Assembly: GCA_003427395.1 (NCBI GenBank)
Contig: BFEA01000292.1
Span: forward strand, 706,046-726,996
Length of the DNA stretch: 20,951 bases
Direction: 5' to 3'
From: Chara braunii
Lineage: Eukaryota > Streptophyta > Charophyceae > Charales > Characeae
Made by a program: the position numbers and the translations under genes. Within the stretch, counting starts at the first letter, position 1, and each line of letters opens with the position of its first letter. Shown one piece after another: positions 9,028 through 18,429 of this stretch. The notes under the pieces were generated by a model. The model had not been told where the DNA came from. It saw only the letters and a program-made list of their open reading frames with translations, and searched no databases.

Positions 9028-9358
9028 GGGAAAAGTCATAAAATCTCCCCGCCATGAAATCTTTCAATTATCTTTGTTTTTTTGTTTTTTTTTTTCCCGA
9101 TGGACCACGGATCAGATACTAAACTGATAATTTCCCCCCAAAAAGGGCAAAAAGTGCCGCGGCCCCAAAACGACTTTTGGCGTCATTTTTCCACCGTGTT
9201 AAACACTTTCCCGCCATTTTTGCACAGCGGGTGTTCCCGGCCCAGCCAGGTGCAAAACTGACAGGAAAAGTCATTTTGGCGCCCGTGACACTTTTTGGCC
9301 CGTCGGGGGGAAAATGAATACAAAGGTTTCGTGGTGGGGAGGTTTTATAACTTTTCCC
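9028..9358. mobile_element. foldback (long inverted-repeat) element
   Basis: The outer arms 9028-9065 and 9321-9358 are reverse complements at 32 of 38 positions. Pairing continues inward: CCCCCC and AAAAAGTG blocks at about 9133-9156 match the reverse complement of about 9289-9311, and CAAAACGACTTTT at about 9166 matches the reverse complement of about 9264-9278. The result is a potential hairpin of about 330 nt, interrupted in the left arm by the U2-derived insertion at 9073-9130. No transposase is encoded. It resembles a MITE or foldback element, superfamily unknown. Confidence 0.65.
9073..9130 (-). pseudogene. second U2 snRNA-derived polyadenylated fragment
   Basis: On the minus strand 9130-9096 reads TTATCAGTTTAGTATCTGAT then CCGTGGTCCATCGGG, matching U2 stem-loop IIa and the start of IIb, followed by an A-rich tail (9095-9073, two C interruptions). 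It shares TATCTGATCCGTGGTCCAT (with one change near its start) with the U2 retrocopy at 4575. It is 5'-truncated. It sits inside one arm of the foldback element and the opposite arm lacks it, which marks it as an insertion. Only a short AATT flanking repeat is visible. Confidence 0.8.
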
Positions 9359-9430
9359 TTTTTTGTTGGCAAAATGCGCGAAGTGCACTTTGGCTTGGGT
9401 CGGGGAGGTCTACTGTCTGTTGTTTTTCTT

Positions 9431-9576
9431 TTCTTTTTTTTTTCTTTTCTTTTTCTCATGTGAACAGCCTGGGCTGATGCTAGGGGTGCTGATAGGAGCA
9501 GGCACCACTAGTACTCCCGGGGAGGCTCCATCTATTGGTGGGGAGCGCACCTGCTGGAAAGGGGGTCCAGCGTCCC
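9431..9576 (-). mobile_element. dispersed element copy 3 with A-rich tail (minus strand)
   Basis: On the minus strand the 24-nt motif (9553-9576) is followed by AGGTGCGCTCCCCACCAATA, GATGGAGC, about 70 nt of other sequence and an A-rich tract with G interruptions (about 9421-9456). The layout matches copy 2 (motif, variable middle, A tail), supporting one retroelement family. Confidence 0.5.
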
Positions 9577-9628
9577 TGAACATTGCAGTTGTTTGCTTGT
9601 ACAAGAATATGACTGAATGCCTGAAATG

Positions 9629-11086
9629 GGTTTCGAAGAGAGATTTCGAATTTCGATGGACGGAGGGCGACGGTTCGGGCGCTACTCGTGGCTAGCGCTA
9701 ACGCGCCGCAGGCACAGTAACTTCACTAATTCACTAGGTTGTTTCTGCCTCGCTGCCCGCCCGCCATAGCCAGGCTATGCCGGTAAAGGGGAATTCGCTG
9801 CCTCCACCTCGGAAATGCAACGATCTCAGTGAGATCGGGCGAAGTTCCCCAAGGGCAGCCCGACACCGTCCACGGTAAATCTCAAGTCACAGATACGCTG
9901 TACCATTACAGCCTTCAACTCCAAATTCTCCCTCAGTAATTCCCTAATACTACATCGTCACCACGGGGATTACCAGGTGGGAGAACCACACGAACGCATC
10001 GGGGTAAACCAACTGTGGGGTGACTCCCCCAGCGTACAGTTTTCCCGTTACATTCAACGGCGCCGCTATTTTCGTGATAACAACACAGACTCTGGTCCGG
10101 ATGCAGCGGTAGATTACGGCAGCAAGGCGAATCTTCACTCAGCGTGTAATTCAAGACATCTTCACGGCGGACAATGCTCGACTAGTACCCTGATGCGGAG
10201 CTCCTCGGACTAAAAGCAGAGGTAACCCCGACTCCCCTCGTTACCACTGTTCAAATTACTCAGCAAGAGGTTTGCTTATTTCTCCCAGCCTTGGAGGCTC
10301 TCCTATAATTACCTACCCCTACTAACTGCAATATTATTACTACGAACAAATATACTACCGAACTCCTGCTTCTGATACAACTGACTTCCCTTGTTATCGT
10401 ACTGTTAGAATTATAGATTCCCTTCCTTTCCTTCTCTGAGTGGTATTATCGTCCTCGATTACCTAGTCTCTAATCTCTCCTGTTATTCTACTACCACCAT
10501 CAGCTTCAACTCTAGGTAATGTCTTCATTATTAGAGACCTAAATGTTTAAAACCTAACTTGAACAGGGTTAGATACCATCACCTACTACACTTCCGTTCG
10601 AAGACATCAATTTTCCTTCACCCCCGACACTAACCTTGCTAGGTATAACCTGACTAATTCTACAATAAACATCTACACCAACGAATTGCGTGAGAACTAA
10701 TCCTACTACGGCAACCTCAATTAACAGTTCACCCCCAGATCCCCGAAACCAGAATTGAGCAATTCCACCTGGTGATGAACACTCCCTCTCCCCCTACCAC
10801 CACATCCAACCACACCCAACCCAGTCACACCCGACGCACAAAAGTTTCCCCCGTTACACTCTCCGATTGCACTCCCACCCCCTCCCACATCACCTGTCCC
10901 CCCTCCCATCATGGGTAAGACCAGTTAACCCCCCCCCCACCGCGCCAAACTACACATACACCAACCTGACATCGATCTCAAACTTCTTACCCACGCACCG
11001 AATTAGGTTTGAGCCCACCCTTGGCACTTCACACAGCTACCCGGGTTGATGCTCCCTTACCATCTAAAAACAATTCCGACCCGGAC
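9629..11086 (+). other. LINE 5' leader (untranslated region)
   Basis: The sequence between the putative duplication and the first good ORF1 ATG has no sustained open frame. Two compact inverted repeats lie near its start: CATAGCC/GGCTATG (9765-9779), and GGGGAATTCGC (9789) pairing with GCGAAGTTCCCC (to 9850) around a perfect CGATCTC/GAGATCG hairpin (9821-9837). From about 10200 it is strongly G-poor on the sense strand: 5 G versus 15 C in 10321-10380, and 5 G versus 28 C in 10801-10860. The last 200 nt may be decayed ORF1 N-terminal coding sequence. Confidence 0.55.
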
Positions 11087-12453
11087 ATGGCCCCCACCTA
11101 CACCTACACTTCGGATCCGTCCCCCTCTCCTCATAGCTACTACTCCAGTCTCACATCCAGTCTTACAACCCTCTGCAACATGGAACCTGACCTCCCCAAC
11201 TTGAGGGGGTCAGACCCAATTCAAGGAGCCCCGAAACGTAACTACACCAAGGAAGAGAAGCAATACATGGCCGAGTTTCTCGATGCCTGTTTCCACGATG
11301 GAATTCTTCCGTCGGGACTCTGCATTGGAAGGTCCGAACTGGGAGAAGAGTTCGCCAGATTAGATCTGGATGAAGATTTCTCATACCAGCAAACAGAATG
11401 GTTGAAGAACCACGCTGTAACGATTATTTTCCATGGTGGTGCCAAAAATCTATCGAACGATCTGAAGAAACAACTCATTTGCGTTTATGAAAATTCATGG
11501 TACGACTCCCGTGATATCGACGCCAACACGAAACGGGGGAGGTATCAAAATCAAGGCAAGAACTTGACAACGTACGTTGCCAGAACTCGGGACGTCGCAC
11601 AATGGATGCTATAGCAGCGTAATGACGACGCCAACACGAAACGGGGGAGGTATCAAAATCAAGGCAAGAACTTGGCAACGTACGTTGCCAGAACTCGGGA
11701 CATCGCACAATGGATGCTATAGCAGCGTAATGACGAAATTGATCTGGGCGAACTCACATACAGAGTTTCCTTATGCCCTGGAAGGATCTGGCAGAGATGA
11801 AAGCCTACAAAGAATCCGGAAAAGATAGCAACTTCTGGATTCGCTGCCCGAATGTCCCACTACAACTGATGGCAGCATTGAAAATCGCTGTGGAAAAAAA
11901 CTTTGGCCAGGTAGTCAAAGTCCACCCCTTCGAGGAATATGAGGACGAACCGGAGCCGGGCACAATCCGGCTGGACCTTGAACCCTCTGCCAAATCGCGG
12001 GTCAAACATCGCCTGATTGCTGGCATCCCCAGAAAAGGAGAGTACCATGTTGAGGTGCTCTCTGCAGCTACACCGTGGTGCAAATCGTGCAAAATGCACT
12101 ATCACACAGAGAACGACCCTTGCTGCCCCTCCAAGGAACAAGACCCATTCGCTATAGAGGAACCCAAACCTCCTCTTCCCCTTCCGCCATTCTCAGGCTT
12201 TGTGCCCAGTGGCGAGACCCCCCCGACTAACGGTTGGAACCGCTTCCAACTGAGGATGAAGGATAAGCCACAAGAGGCCAAAAGAACGTTCATTGCTGAT
12301 AAAGGAGCAAAGGAGAAATCACACAGCACAGTAAAAAAAGAAAAACTGATGTCTGGCTCAGGGAACAAGGACAAAGGCAACAAAACAAAAGATCAGAGGA
12401 ACAGGAAAAAGTTTCCAGATCAGACAAAGCAACGACCGAGGACAATAAAATGA
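11087..12453 (+). pseudogene. LINE ORF1, CCHC-knuckle nucleic-acid-binding protein, broken
   Basis: The first part (11087-11614) is in frame 2 and ends at a TAG that recurs in both copies of an internal 108-bp duplication. The second part (11773-12453) is in frame 1, so a further indel lies near 11765. The second part carries NFWIRCPNVPLQL and FGQVVKVHPFEEY, resembling the RRM-like region of plant LINE ORF1 proteins (DUF4283 type), then the knuckle CKSCKMHYHTENDPC (12079-12123, C-x2-C-x4-H-x5-C), then a Lys-rich tail. Such proteins coat LINE RNA in the ribonucleoprotein particle. The ORF ends in ATGA, overlapping the start of the next open frame. The start at 11087 is the first in-frame ATG; 11180 is an alternative. 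Confidence 0.75.
11519..11734. repeat. 108-bp in-frame tandem duplication in LINE ORF1
   Basis: Unit 1 (11519-11626) and unit 2 (11627-11734) begin GACGCCAACACGAAACGGGG and differ at only two positions (CTTGACAAC/CTTGGCAAC and GGGACGTCG/GGGACATCG). The period is exactly 36 codons. Each unit carries the same in-frame TAG after TGGATGCTA. Confidence 0.95.
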
Positions 12454-13337
12454 ACCACTCATGTGGCTCAGTTCATTCGTCCTCAGACTCCTCAATGCAA
12501 TCATCTTCAAACGGAAACGACTTAACTGGGGCGAAGGAAACGAGCCCGAAGAATAAAATTAACAAGGATTCCACAGACGCAGAAGCAACAGTTGGAAGGG
12601 GTGGTGGGCCCTCTTACCTGGGGGCTTCCCTCAGCAGAGACCCTTCGCCCCTCAAACGCTCCCGAACATGGATGGCAGAGAACAACACTCAGAAGCAAGC
12701 AACAACAAGTCGAGTGAATAAGGAAAAAGAGTCGCAATCCAACGGTAGTTCCTCAGAAAATAGCGGCATACAGAAAGTCAAAGTGCATGCCAAATCCAGA
12801 GACCTAGCCACTGCACGTCCCATCCAAACGCTCGCAAAAGCTGACGCTGCGTGTCCCAGAATCCTGGTCTCACTCATATGTGCAGCAGGTCAGGAACACG
12901 TAGTATTCCTGACCAGGAAAGACCCCAGCGGGAATACCACCATCCCTGCATCAGAACTGGACCAGAATGATGCCCCCACAGAGTCTCTGATCCTCAAGAA
13001 AGTAAACGAGCTCGTTCAAGACAGTCTGAGCACCCGGATGATTCCCTCACTACGAGTGGGGGTACAGCCGGTGGAAACGATTGCCAGACAGAACTTGCGC
13101 CTGTATATTGCATTCCTTGAATGCAAGATCAACCCCACCAAAGTCATGGCACTGGACCAAGCTAGATTCTCGTGGACCCCACTCTCCTTTTTGGCAAACC
13201 CCAATCTGCAAATCCTGAAGATGATTCTCATTCAAGGAAAAGCCTCAGCTTCGGCAGTTGCCAAGTGGCTAGCCACAGCGGTACAGAAGGAAACTGTCTT
13301 CGCCCCATCATTTCACACACACTTGAAATCGCTGTAA
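12450..13337 (+). CDS. LINE-encoded additional open frame of unknown function
   Basis: A 295-codon open frame with no internal stop. Its ATG overlaps the ORF1 stop as ATGA (12450-12453) in the -1 frame, and it ends 73 nt before the ORF2 ATG. The N-terminal half is Ser/Thr/Lys-rich and probably disordered, with DPSPLKRSRTW as a possible nuclear-type basic patch. The C-terminal half (about residues 135-265) is compact, with VSLICAAGQEHVVFLTRKDP, RLYIAFLECK and RFSWTPLSFL. This spacing loosely recalls a Nudix-like fold, but the Nudix box (GX5EX7REUXEEXGU) is absent. It may be an independent protein made by termination-reinitiation, or the C-terminal part of ORF1 cut off by an indel. Frame integrity alone does not prove it is translated. 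Confidence 0.5.
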   Translation: MNHSCGSVHSSSDSSMQSSSNGNDLTGAKETSPKNKINKDSTDAEATVGRGGGPSYLGASLSRDPSPLKRSRTWMAENNTQKQATTSRVNKEKESQSNGSSSENSGIQKVKVHAKSRDLATARPIQTLAKADAACPRILVSLICAAGQEHVVFLTRKDPSGNTTIPASELDQNDAPTESLILKKVNELVQDSLSTRMIPSLRVGVQPVETIARQNLRLYIAFLECKINPTKVMALDQARFSWTPLSFLANPNLQILKMILIQGKASASAVAKWLATAVQKETVFAPSFHTHLKSL

Positions 13338-13410
13338 GCAGAACCGCAGGGTGCAAAAAAACAGAAATTCTCACAGAGATCCCGTAAGCAAGGAACGAGC
13401 CGGATCCAGC

Positions 13411-16400
13411 ATGCAACCGGCGGAGGAGAGGCAGTTAATGCCTCTTAGAAACAAACTGAACATCGGATGCTGGAATGTGTGTGGACTTTGTGACACAGGT
13501 AGAAGGAGGAAACGGGAACGTCTCAAATCTTGGATACATGATAACAGGATTCACATCATGTGTCTACAATAAACTAAACTGAACGAAGAACGAACTGTGG
13601 CAGCTACAAATTGGTGGAGGGGGCCTCAGTACTAGTCCCCCACGCAGGGAACGAGAGGGGGAACAAGTATCCTATTTCATAAGGATTTAGACGTCGCTGT
13701 TATTGACTGGATGTGCGACATTTGGGGTCGCTGAGTATGGGTTAAATTCGAGCTTAATAAGGAAGAATGAACAGTTATGTCGGTATATGTTCCAGTTATC
13801 TATAACGAAAGATTGGAATTCCTATCGGAACTACCATCCTTTATGCCGGATTCTCCCAACCTGATCATAGCCGCAGATTGGAATACTACGCTAAACCCCG
13901 GTTTGGATTCCCCAAACCCAGAACCGATACGAGCAGACAGTCGCATTCTCCATTCCCTGATGGAAAATTATAATCTCGTTGACGCCTTTAGGGTTATCCA
14001 CCCGGACGTGCAAAACTTCACATAGCATGGTTCTCAAACCCCCCCTGTCCGACGGCGTCTAGATTTCTTCCTACCAAGAGGTCTATCCTGGGATAGGTGC
14101 CTGTGTATCATAGTAGGAGTGTCCTCAGTCTCTGACCATAACCCCCTACTTGCATCCTTTGACCTGGATAACCCAATGCATGCAGCAATGGCCCCATTCA
14201 GGTTCAACACTGACCATCTCAAGGACCAGAACATAATAACTTGGGGGCAGAAACACTTAGAGAGATGGCAAAGCGTTAGACAATACTTCTCCTCCCCAGA
14301 GGACTGGATGGAGACGGGTATCAATATTATAAAAAACTCCCTCGATGTCTTCTTGAGAATTAAGGTCATCAAGAAGCACCAATTAGAACACAAGTGGATG
14401 GACAGGGTAAGAGAAGTGGAAAAAAACTTCGGGAAGAATCCTATTTCTGACGCATACTGGACACAACAAAGAAAAAAAGCCCTGTCTACCCTAGATACTA
14501 TGCAAATCCAACAGCAAGAGCAATGGAAGGAATGGCTGCAACAAAGGGGTATCATCACCAATGATAGACTCAACAAAGACATCTTTAGAAGACTATTATT
14601 TCATAAAACAAAACCTCTAATTAGAGAACTATCGCATCCCTTCTTGCCAGAAATAAAACCACGGTCGGACAACCCCGGTATGTGCGAACACACCTTGGCG
14701 TACTTTCAAAATATCCTCACTACCAGACGACCCCAGGAATCCTTTCTAACCGATCTTAGACACACATCTCGATTTTGGGATAGAACAACTGTCAAACTTC
14801 CAACAGAGGGTCGTCTCAACCTAGATAGACCCTTCTAATCAGAGGAATTACACCATACAGCAAAAAAAAATGGCAACAGGCAAATGGCCTGGCCTAGACG
14901 GGCTGCCAGTAGAAGTGTACCTACAATTCTGGGACCACCTAGGCCCCGCACTCACAGAAATTTACAACAATGTGTTAACAAGCGGAACACTAACAAAGGG
15001 CATGCAACAAGGCGTAATTACACTCCTGTACAAGAAGGGAGATAAAACTGACATCCGGAACTGACGTCCCATCTCCCTACTTAACGTTTCGTATAAGATA
15101 CTAGCCAAAGCCATTGCACTGCGATTAGCGAAATACCTCCCAACCATCATTAACCCTGACCAAGGCGCCTTCGTCAAGCATAGATCGATCATGGATAACA
15201 TAGCTTCCACAATTCAAGCCCTGGAGATCATAGCGAATGAGAAAAGAGATGTAGCCATACTCCTATTGGATATGGAGAAAGCATACGACAAAGTCGGTTG
15301 GGCCTTTGTCGGTACCACCCTGTCGCATATGGGATTCGGGGAGAATTTCATCAGATGGGTTAATGTTATGTACTCCTCCTCATGCGCAATGGTGATGGTC
15401 AACGGGCAATTGTCAAAAGAGTTCCCACTTACACGTTCATTGAGACAAGGACCACAAGGTTGCCCACTAGCTCCCCTCCTCTTCCTTATCCACATGGAAG
15501 TATTGTTGGACAACATCCGATACAATGAGAATATCACCGGTTTGAGAATCCACAATAATAAGCAATGGAAGGGGGGGTGCACTCGCGGATGATTTAACTG
15601 TTGCCTGTCTCAATTACAAACCGTCTCTCACTAACTTACGTCGTACTCTTAATACATATACTACACTTAGTCTATCCGAAACCTCCACTAACTGGAACAA
15701 ATTTGTCTTCTTCTTGCTGGACCAATTTGAAATCAAGGTGAACTAGGGTATGAAAAGGGTTCCCACCAACTCCTCAGATTGTTATCTAGGAATCCAAGTC
15801 TCCCTGTCAGAAAATGCAGAATTTCAAGATCAGCTGTTGGAGGAGCGCGTACGACAACGGATCATGAAATGGGACTACACTTGACATCTATCACTTCTGG
15901 GTCGTGCAATGGTTCTTACCTCTTCTGCCTTCTCCATTCTGTGGTACCCCTTAGCGGTCCATCTGCTAGGGGATAATGCTTATAAGTCCATTAGGAAGGA
16001 AGGCGCCAGATTCATCTGGAAACCCGAGGCCAAAGAACAAGACGGTTTTTTGTCCAAGATTGCGTGGGAAACTATTGCCTTTCCCCGTAAGCAAGGCGGC
16101 CTAGGGGTCTTGGACCCCAGGCAACAAAACATCGCCCTCCTCGCCAAATGGCCAATTAAAGCCATCTTAGCAAGAGAGGAAGCGGCCTGGGTACAATTAG
16201 CTGAATACATACTCAGCCAAGAATGGAATTTAAGTCGCCCTGCAGTTGTCTGGGTCTGCCTGTTTACCAAGTCCTATAGTAATCATGATAAAAGACCAAA
16301 ATCCAAGTTTTGGCGCGATATCTTGACAGCATGGTCCAAACTGAGTCCACAGATTACTGAACCACCATCCACAGTACAACAGATATGCAACCAAACTTTG

Positions 16401-17718
16401 TTTGAAAATCCTCTTCTACTACAGAAAAACGGTTCCCAGTTTTCAGCTCACGACTCGACAGGGAACTATGGAAAAGCGTGGATAGAAAAAGGAATTTCCA
16501 AAGTGGGTGATCTATGGGACAACCACAGACTTGGATGGAAAACAGAATCTGAACTGCCATTAGGAAAGCTACGGAGAGTCTCGGACCATCTCATGGAGTT
16601 ACAACAGGCGATCCCTCCTCACTGGCTATACACACTCAGTAACCCGCAGGAATTGATTCCAAACACTTGGTTGCTTACACCCAACAGTTCAGCAAACTCA
16701 ATGATCTGGAAATACGTTGGCCCCACCCAAGACGGTTTACACGAAGTTGAGGAGTGGAAGGAGTCCCCTACCACTCCCTTCACCCAACTGCTATTCTTCC
16801 AAGGAAAGGTAGTCCCTGTATTATCCGTGGTCGTGGAGCAGAATCAGCAAGCACAGGCCGGAGCCCAACCACAACCCCATTCAAGGAGCTCCCCAGTGGA
16901 CCGCAAGGTCCAGCGGCTAGCAGGCCACAAATGCTTGAAGGACTTCCCAGTTAACCCTCTCAAGATTGGATGGAAAGACCCAAGCAATGGGAAACTTCTC
17001 TGTTTGCACCTTTACTCATCCAAGAAGGGAGTAGCTATTCAACGAGCCAAATCCTTAAAGAACCCGGTGACCGTGGTGACTAAGAGAAGAACAGCTCAGA
17101 CCCTACCGGAATTCAATGCGAAGCAACTTGGTGCCTTGTGGGACCAACTCACTGCCCTACCTTCACAAAAACTTGCTAGCATTCTTCACTTACAGTCACT
17201 ACTGGTCACTGCCTCAGCCAACTCCAAAGGCATGGATATCGACACCTCATTCTCCAGGTGTAAATGGGCTTGGGAAACCTCGAACCATATCTGGTACTCA
17301 TGTCCCTTCTCGACGAGGGTCTGGACCTGGTGGGGAGCACACTGGAAAAATATCACAAAGGACACTATGTCGTGTGACGAAGGATGGATACCAAATGGTA
17401 TCCTCCCAACAGGTCTCTCCCCACACGTAGGTTGGGGATATGTAGCACAGGCCATCAGGGCCATTATCATGGGTGCCCTGTGGGAAGACGGCAACGACAA
17501 GCTCTTCCAGGATTCTTCACAAATCATTTCCGGATATCATCTCACATATAAAGACCCAGATCAGATTCACCGTCATCGCCAACTGGAGAAGGAAAACAGC
17601 AAGAGGCCGCAACATACAGAAAGTGAAATGGTTCTGGAGTACTTGGGTTAATAGAGCTCAACTAGTGTCACTCGGCTCCAAAGGGGAACTGCAGTTTAAT
17701 AACTGGCTAATTCCTTGA
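13411..17718 (+). pseudogene. LINE ORF2: endonuclease and reverse transcriptase, multiply interrupted
   Basis: The start ATG at 13411 precedes the AP-endonuclease domain in frame 1: NIGCWNVCGL, HIMCLQ followed by a TAA where the family has catalytic Glu (ETKL), AADWNTTLN, RRLDFFL and SVSDHNPLL (about 13450-14160). A shift at the A9 tract 14862-14870 moves to frame 2: GKWPGLDG, RPISLLN, DMEKAYD (15269-15289, catalytic Asp) and RQGPQGCPLAPLLF. A second shift at the G7 tract 15571-15577 moves to frame 3, with the catalytic LADD (15582-15593, usually YADD or FADD), then YLGIQV, LLGRAMV, RFIWKPE, GGLGVLD and the C-terminal CKWAWETSNHIWYSC (17259-17303). Stops lie at 13570, 13633, 13732, 13768, 14023, 14836, 15062, 15744 and 15882. 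The C-terminus probably shifts again near 17525 and ends at 17716-17718; otherwise the frame-3 stop is 17649-17651. The protein would have nicked target DNA and primed reverse transcription. Confidence 0.92.
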
Positions 17719-18173
17719 ATCCGGAAAGTGCAGTGGAGTTCATTGTGGTTGGGACGATGGACCCGGTTTTCAGCACGCAGAGCTACAGTAACACTGTAAT
17801 TAGTTAGTCAGGGACGCTGGACCCGGTTTCCAGCTAGTTAGAAAATAAATTCAGAGTGGATGGATACGCTACTACATTTGGCAGTAGAGGGACGCTGGAC
17901 CCGGTTTCCAGCAAGCAAGAATCTACGAATAGAATTAGGCCTTTTCTTACCTCTGTCACTATTTGCTATTTATTTGTCCAGTTGCTTCCTTTTTTGCCTC
18001 TCAGTCACTGACAGTCAGTCTGCAGATGTGGGACGCTGGACCCGGTTTCCAGCACAGGCCTTTGGAATGGCAATGGGTTCCTTACTCTCCGGGTTGTATT
18101 GTGGAGGGATTCCCGGCCTCCGTTCAATGTTTATAATGAAATCTGCAACTGATTAAAAAAAAAAAAAAAAAAA
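17719..18173 (+). other. LINE 3'UTR and A19 tail
   Basis: Noncoding sequence following ORF2, ending in TTTATAATGAAATCTGCAAC, TGATT and A19 (18155-18173). It contains four plus-strand copies of the 24-nt quasi-palindromic motif. Confidence 0.75.
17751..18053 (+). repeat. four copies of a 24-nt quasi-palindromic motif in the LINE 3'UTR
   Basis: Copies start at 17751, 17811, 17889 and 18030. Each begins GGGAC and then reads GCTGGACCCGGTTTCCAGC, with stem arms GCTGGA and TCCAGC. Three are identical over 24 nt and the first differs at two positions. The sequences after each copy are unrelated, so this is not a simple tandem repeat. The same motif starts the long-form dispersed elements at 8112(-), 8552(+), 9576(-) and 18477(-). 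Confidence 0.95.
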
Positions 18174-18183
18174 CCCTGAAATG

Positions 18184-18429
18184 ACAGCAAGCTGCATGGT
18201 ATACCTAGCAAGGAGGGAGTTTGACAGACAGAACTACACAGCAGCTTAAGTTGATTGCTTGCACGATTGAGAAAGGAAAGAGAGATTAGCCACAGGTCAA
18301 CAGGTCTCTTGGCTACTTCTAAGATAGGTGGGAACAGATTCTGAGTGTTCTGCTTCTCCCCAATCTCAGCTAGCAGTGGTGATAAGAGCATAGTAGCATA
18401 CACCCCTAGCTGCTTTACTAGTGACTCTG
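18184..18429. other. no gene recognised between the LINE tail and dispersed element copy 4
   Basis: Short open frames without motifs. This is the right-hand pre-insertion flank of the LINE. Confidence 0.4.

Larger units (their letters stand above)
9620..18183 (+). mobile_element. L1-like LINE, near full-length, decayed
   Basis: The element runs from about 9629 to the A19 tail at 18155-18173. CCTGAAATG occurs directly after the tail (18175-18183) and again at 9620-9628, a good candidate target-site duplication. The order is 5' leader, ORF1 (nucleic-acid-binding with CCHC knuckle), an additional open frame, ORF2 (AP-type endonuclease, reverse transcriptase, C-terminal zinc-knuckle-like region), 3'UTR, poly-A. 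The endonuclease-before-RT order, zinc-knuckle ORF1 and A tail fit the L1 clade as found in plants. ORF1 and ORF2 are interrupted, so the copy is inactive. The 5' boundary rests only on the 9-bp match. Confidence 0.85.

Noticed and set aside
13411-15884. Alternative genetic code with reassigned stop codons
   Set aside because: All three stop codons interrupt ORF2, together with frameshifts at homopolymers, while the GH16-like gene reads normally with a TGA end. Decay is the simpler explanation.
17811-17840. Helitron 3' end (hairpin followed by CTAG)
   Set aside because: The CTAG directly abuts the hairpin instead of lying about 10 nt downstream, and the other motif copies lack CTRR.
17751-18053. 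CRISPR-like array
   Set aside because: The spacers are of very different length (about 36 to 117 nt), the repeat is found elsewhere in both orientations, and the context is a eukaryotic LINE 3'UTR.
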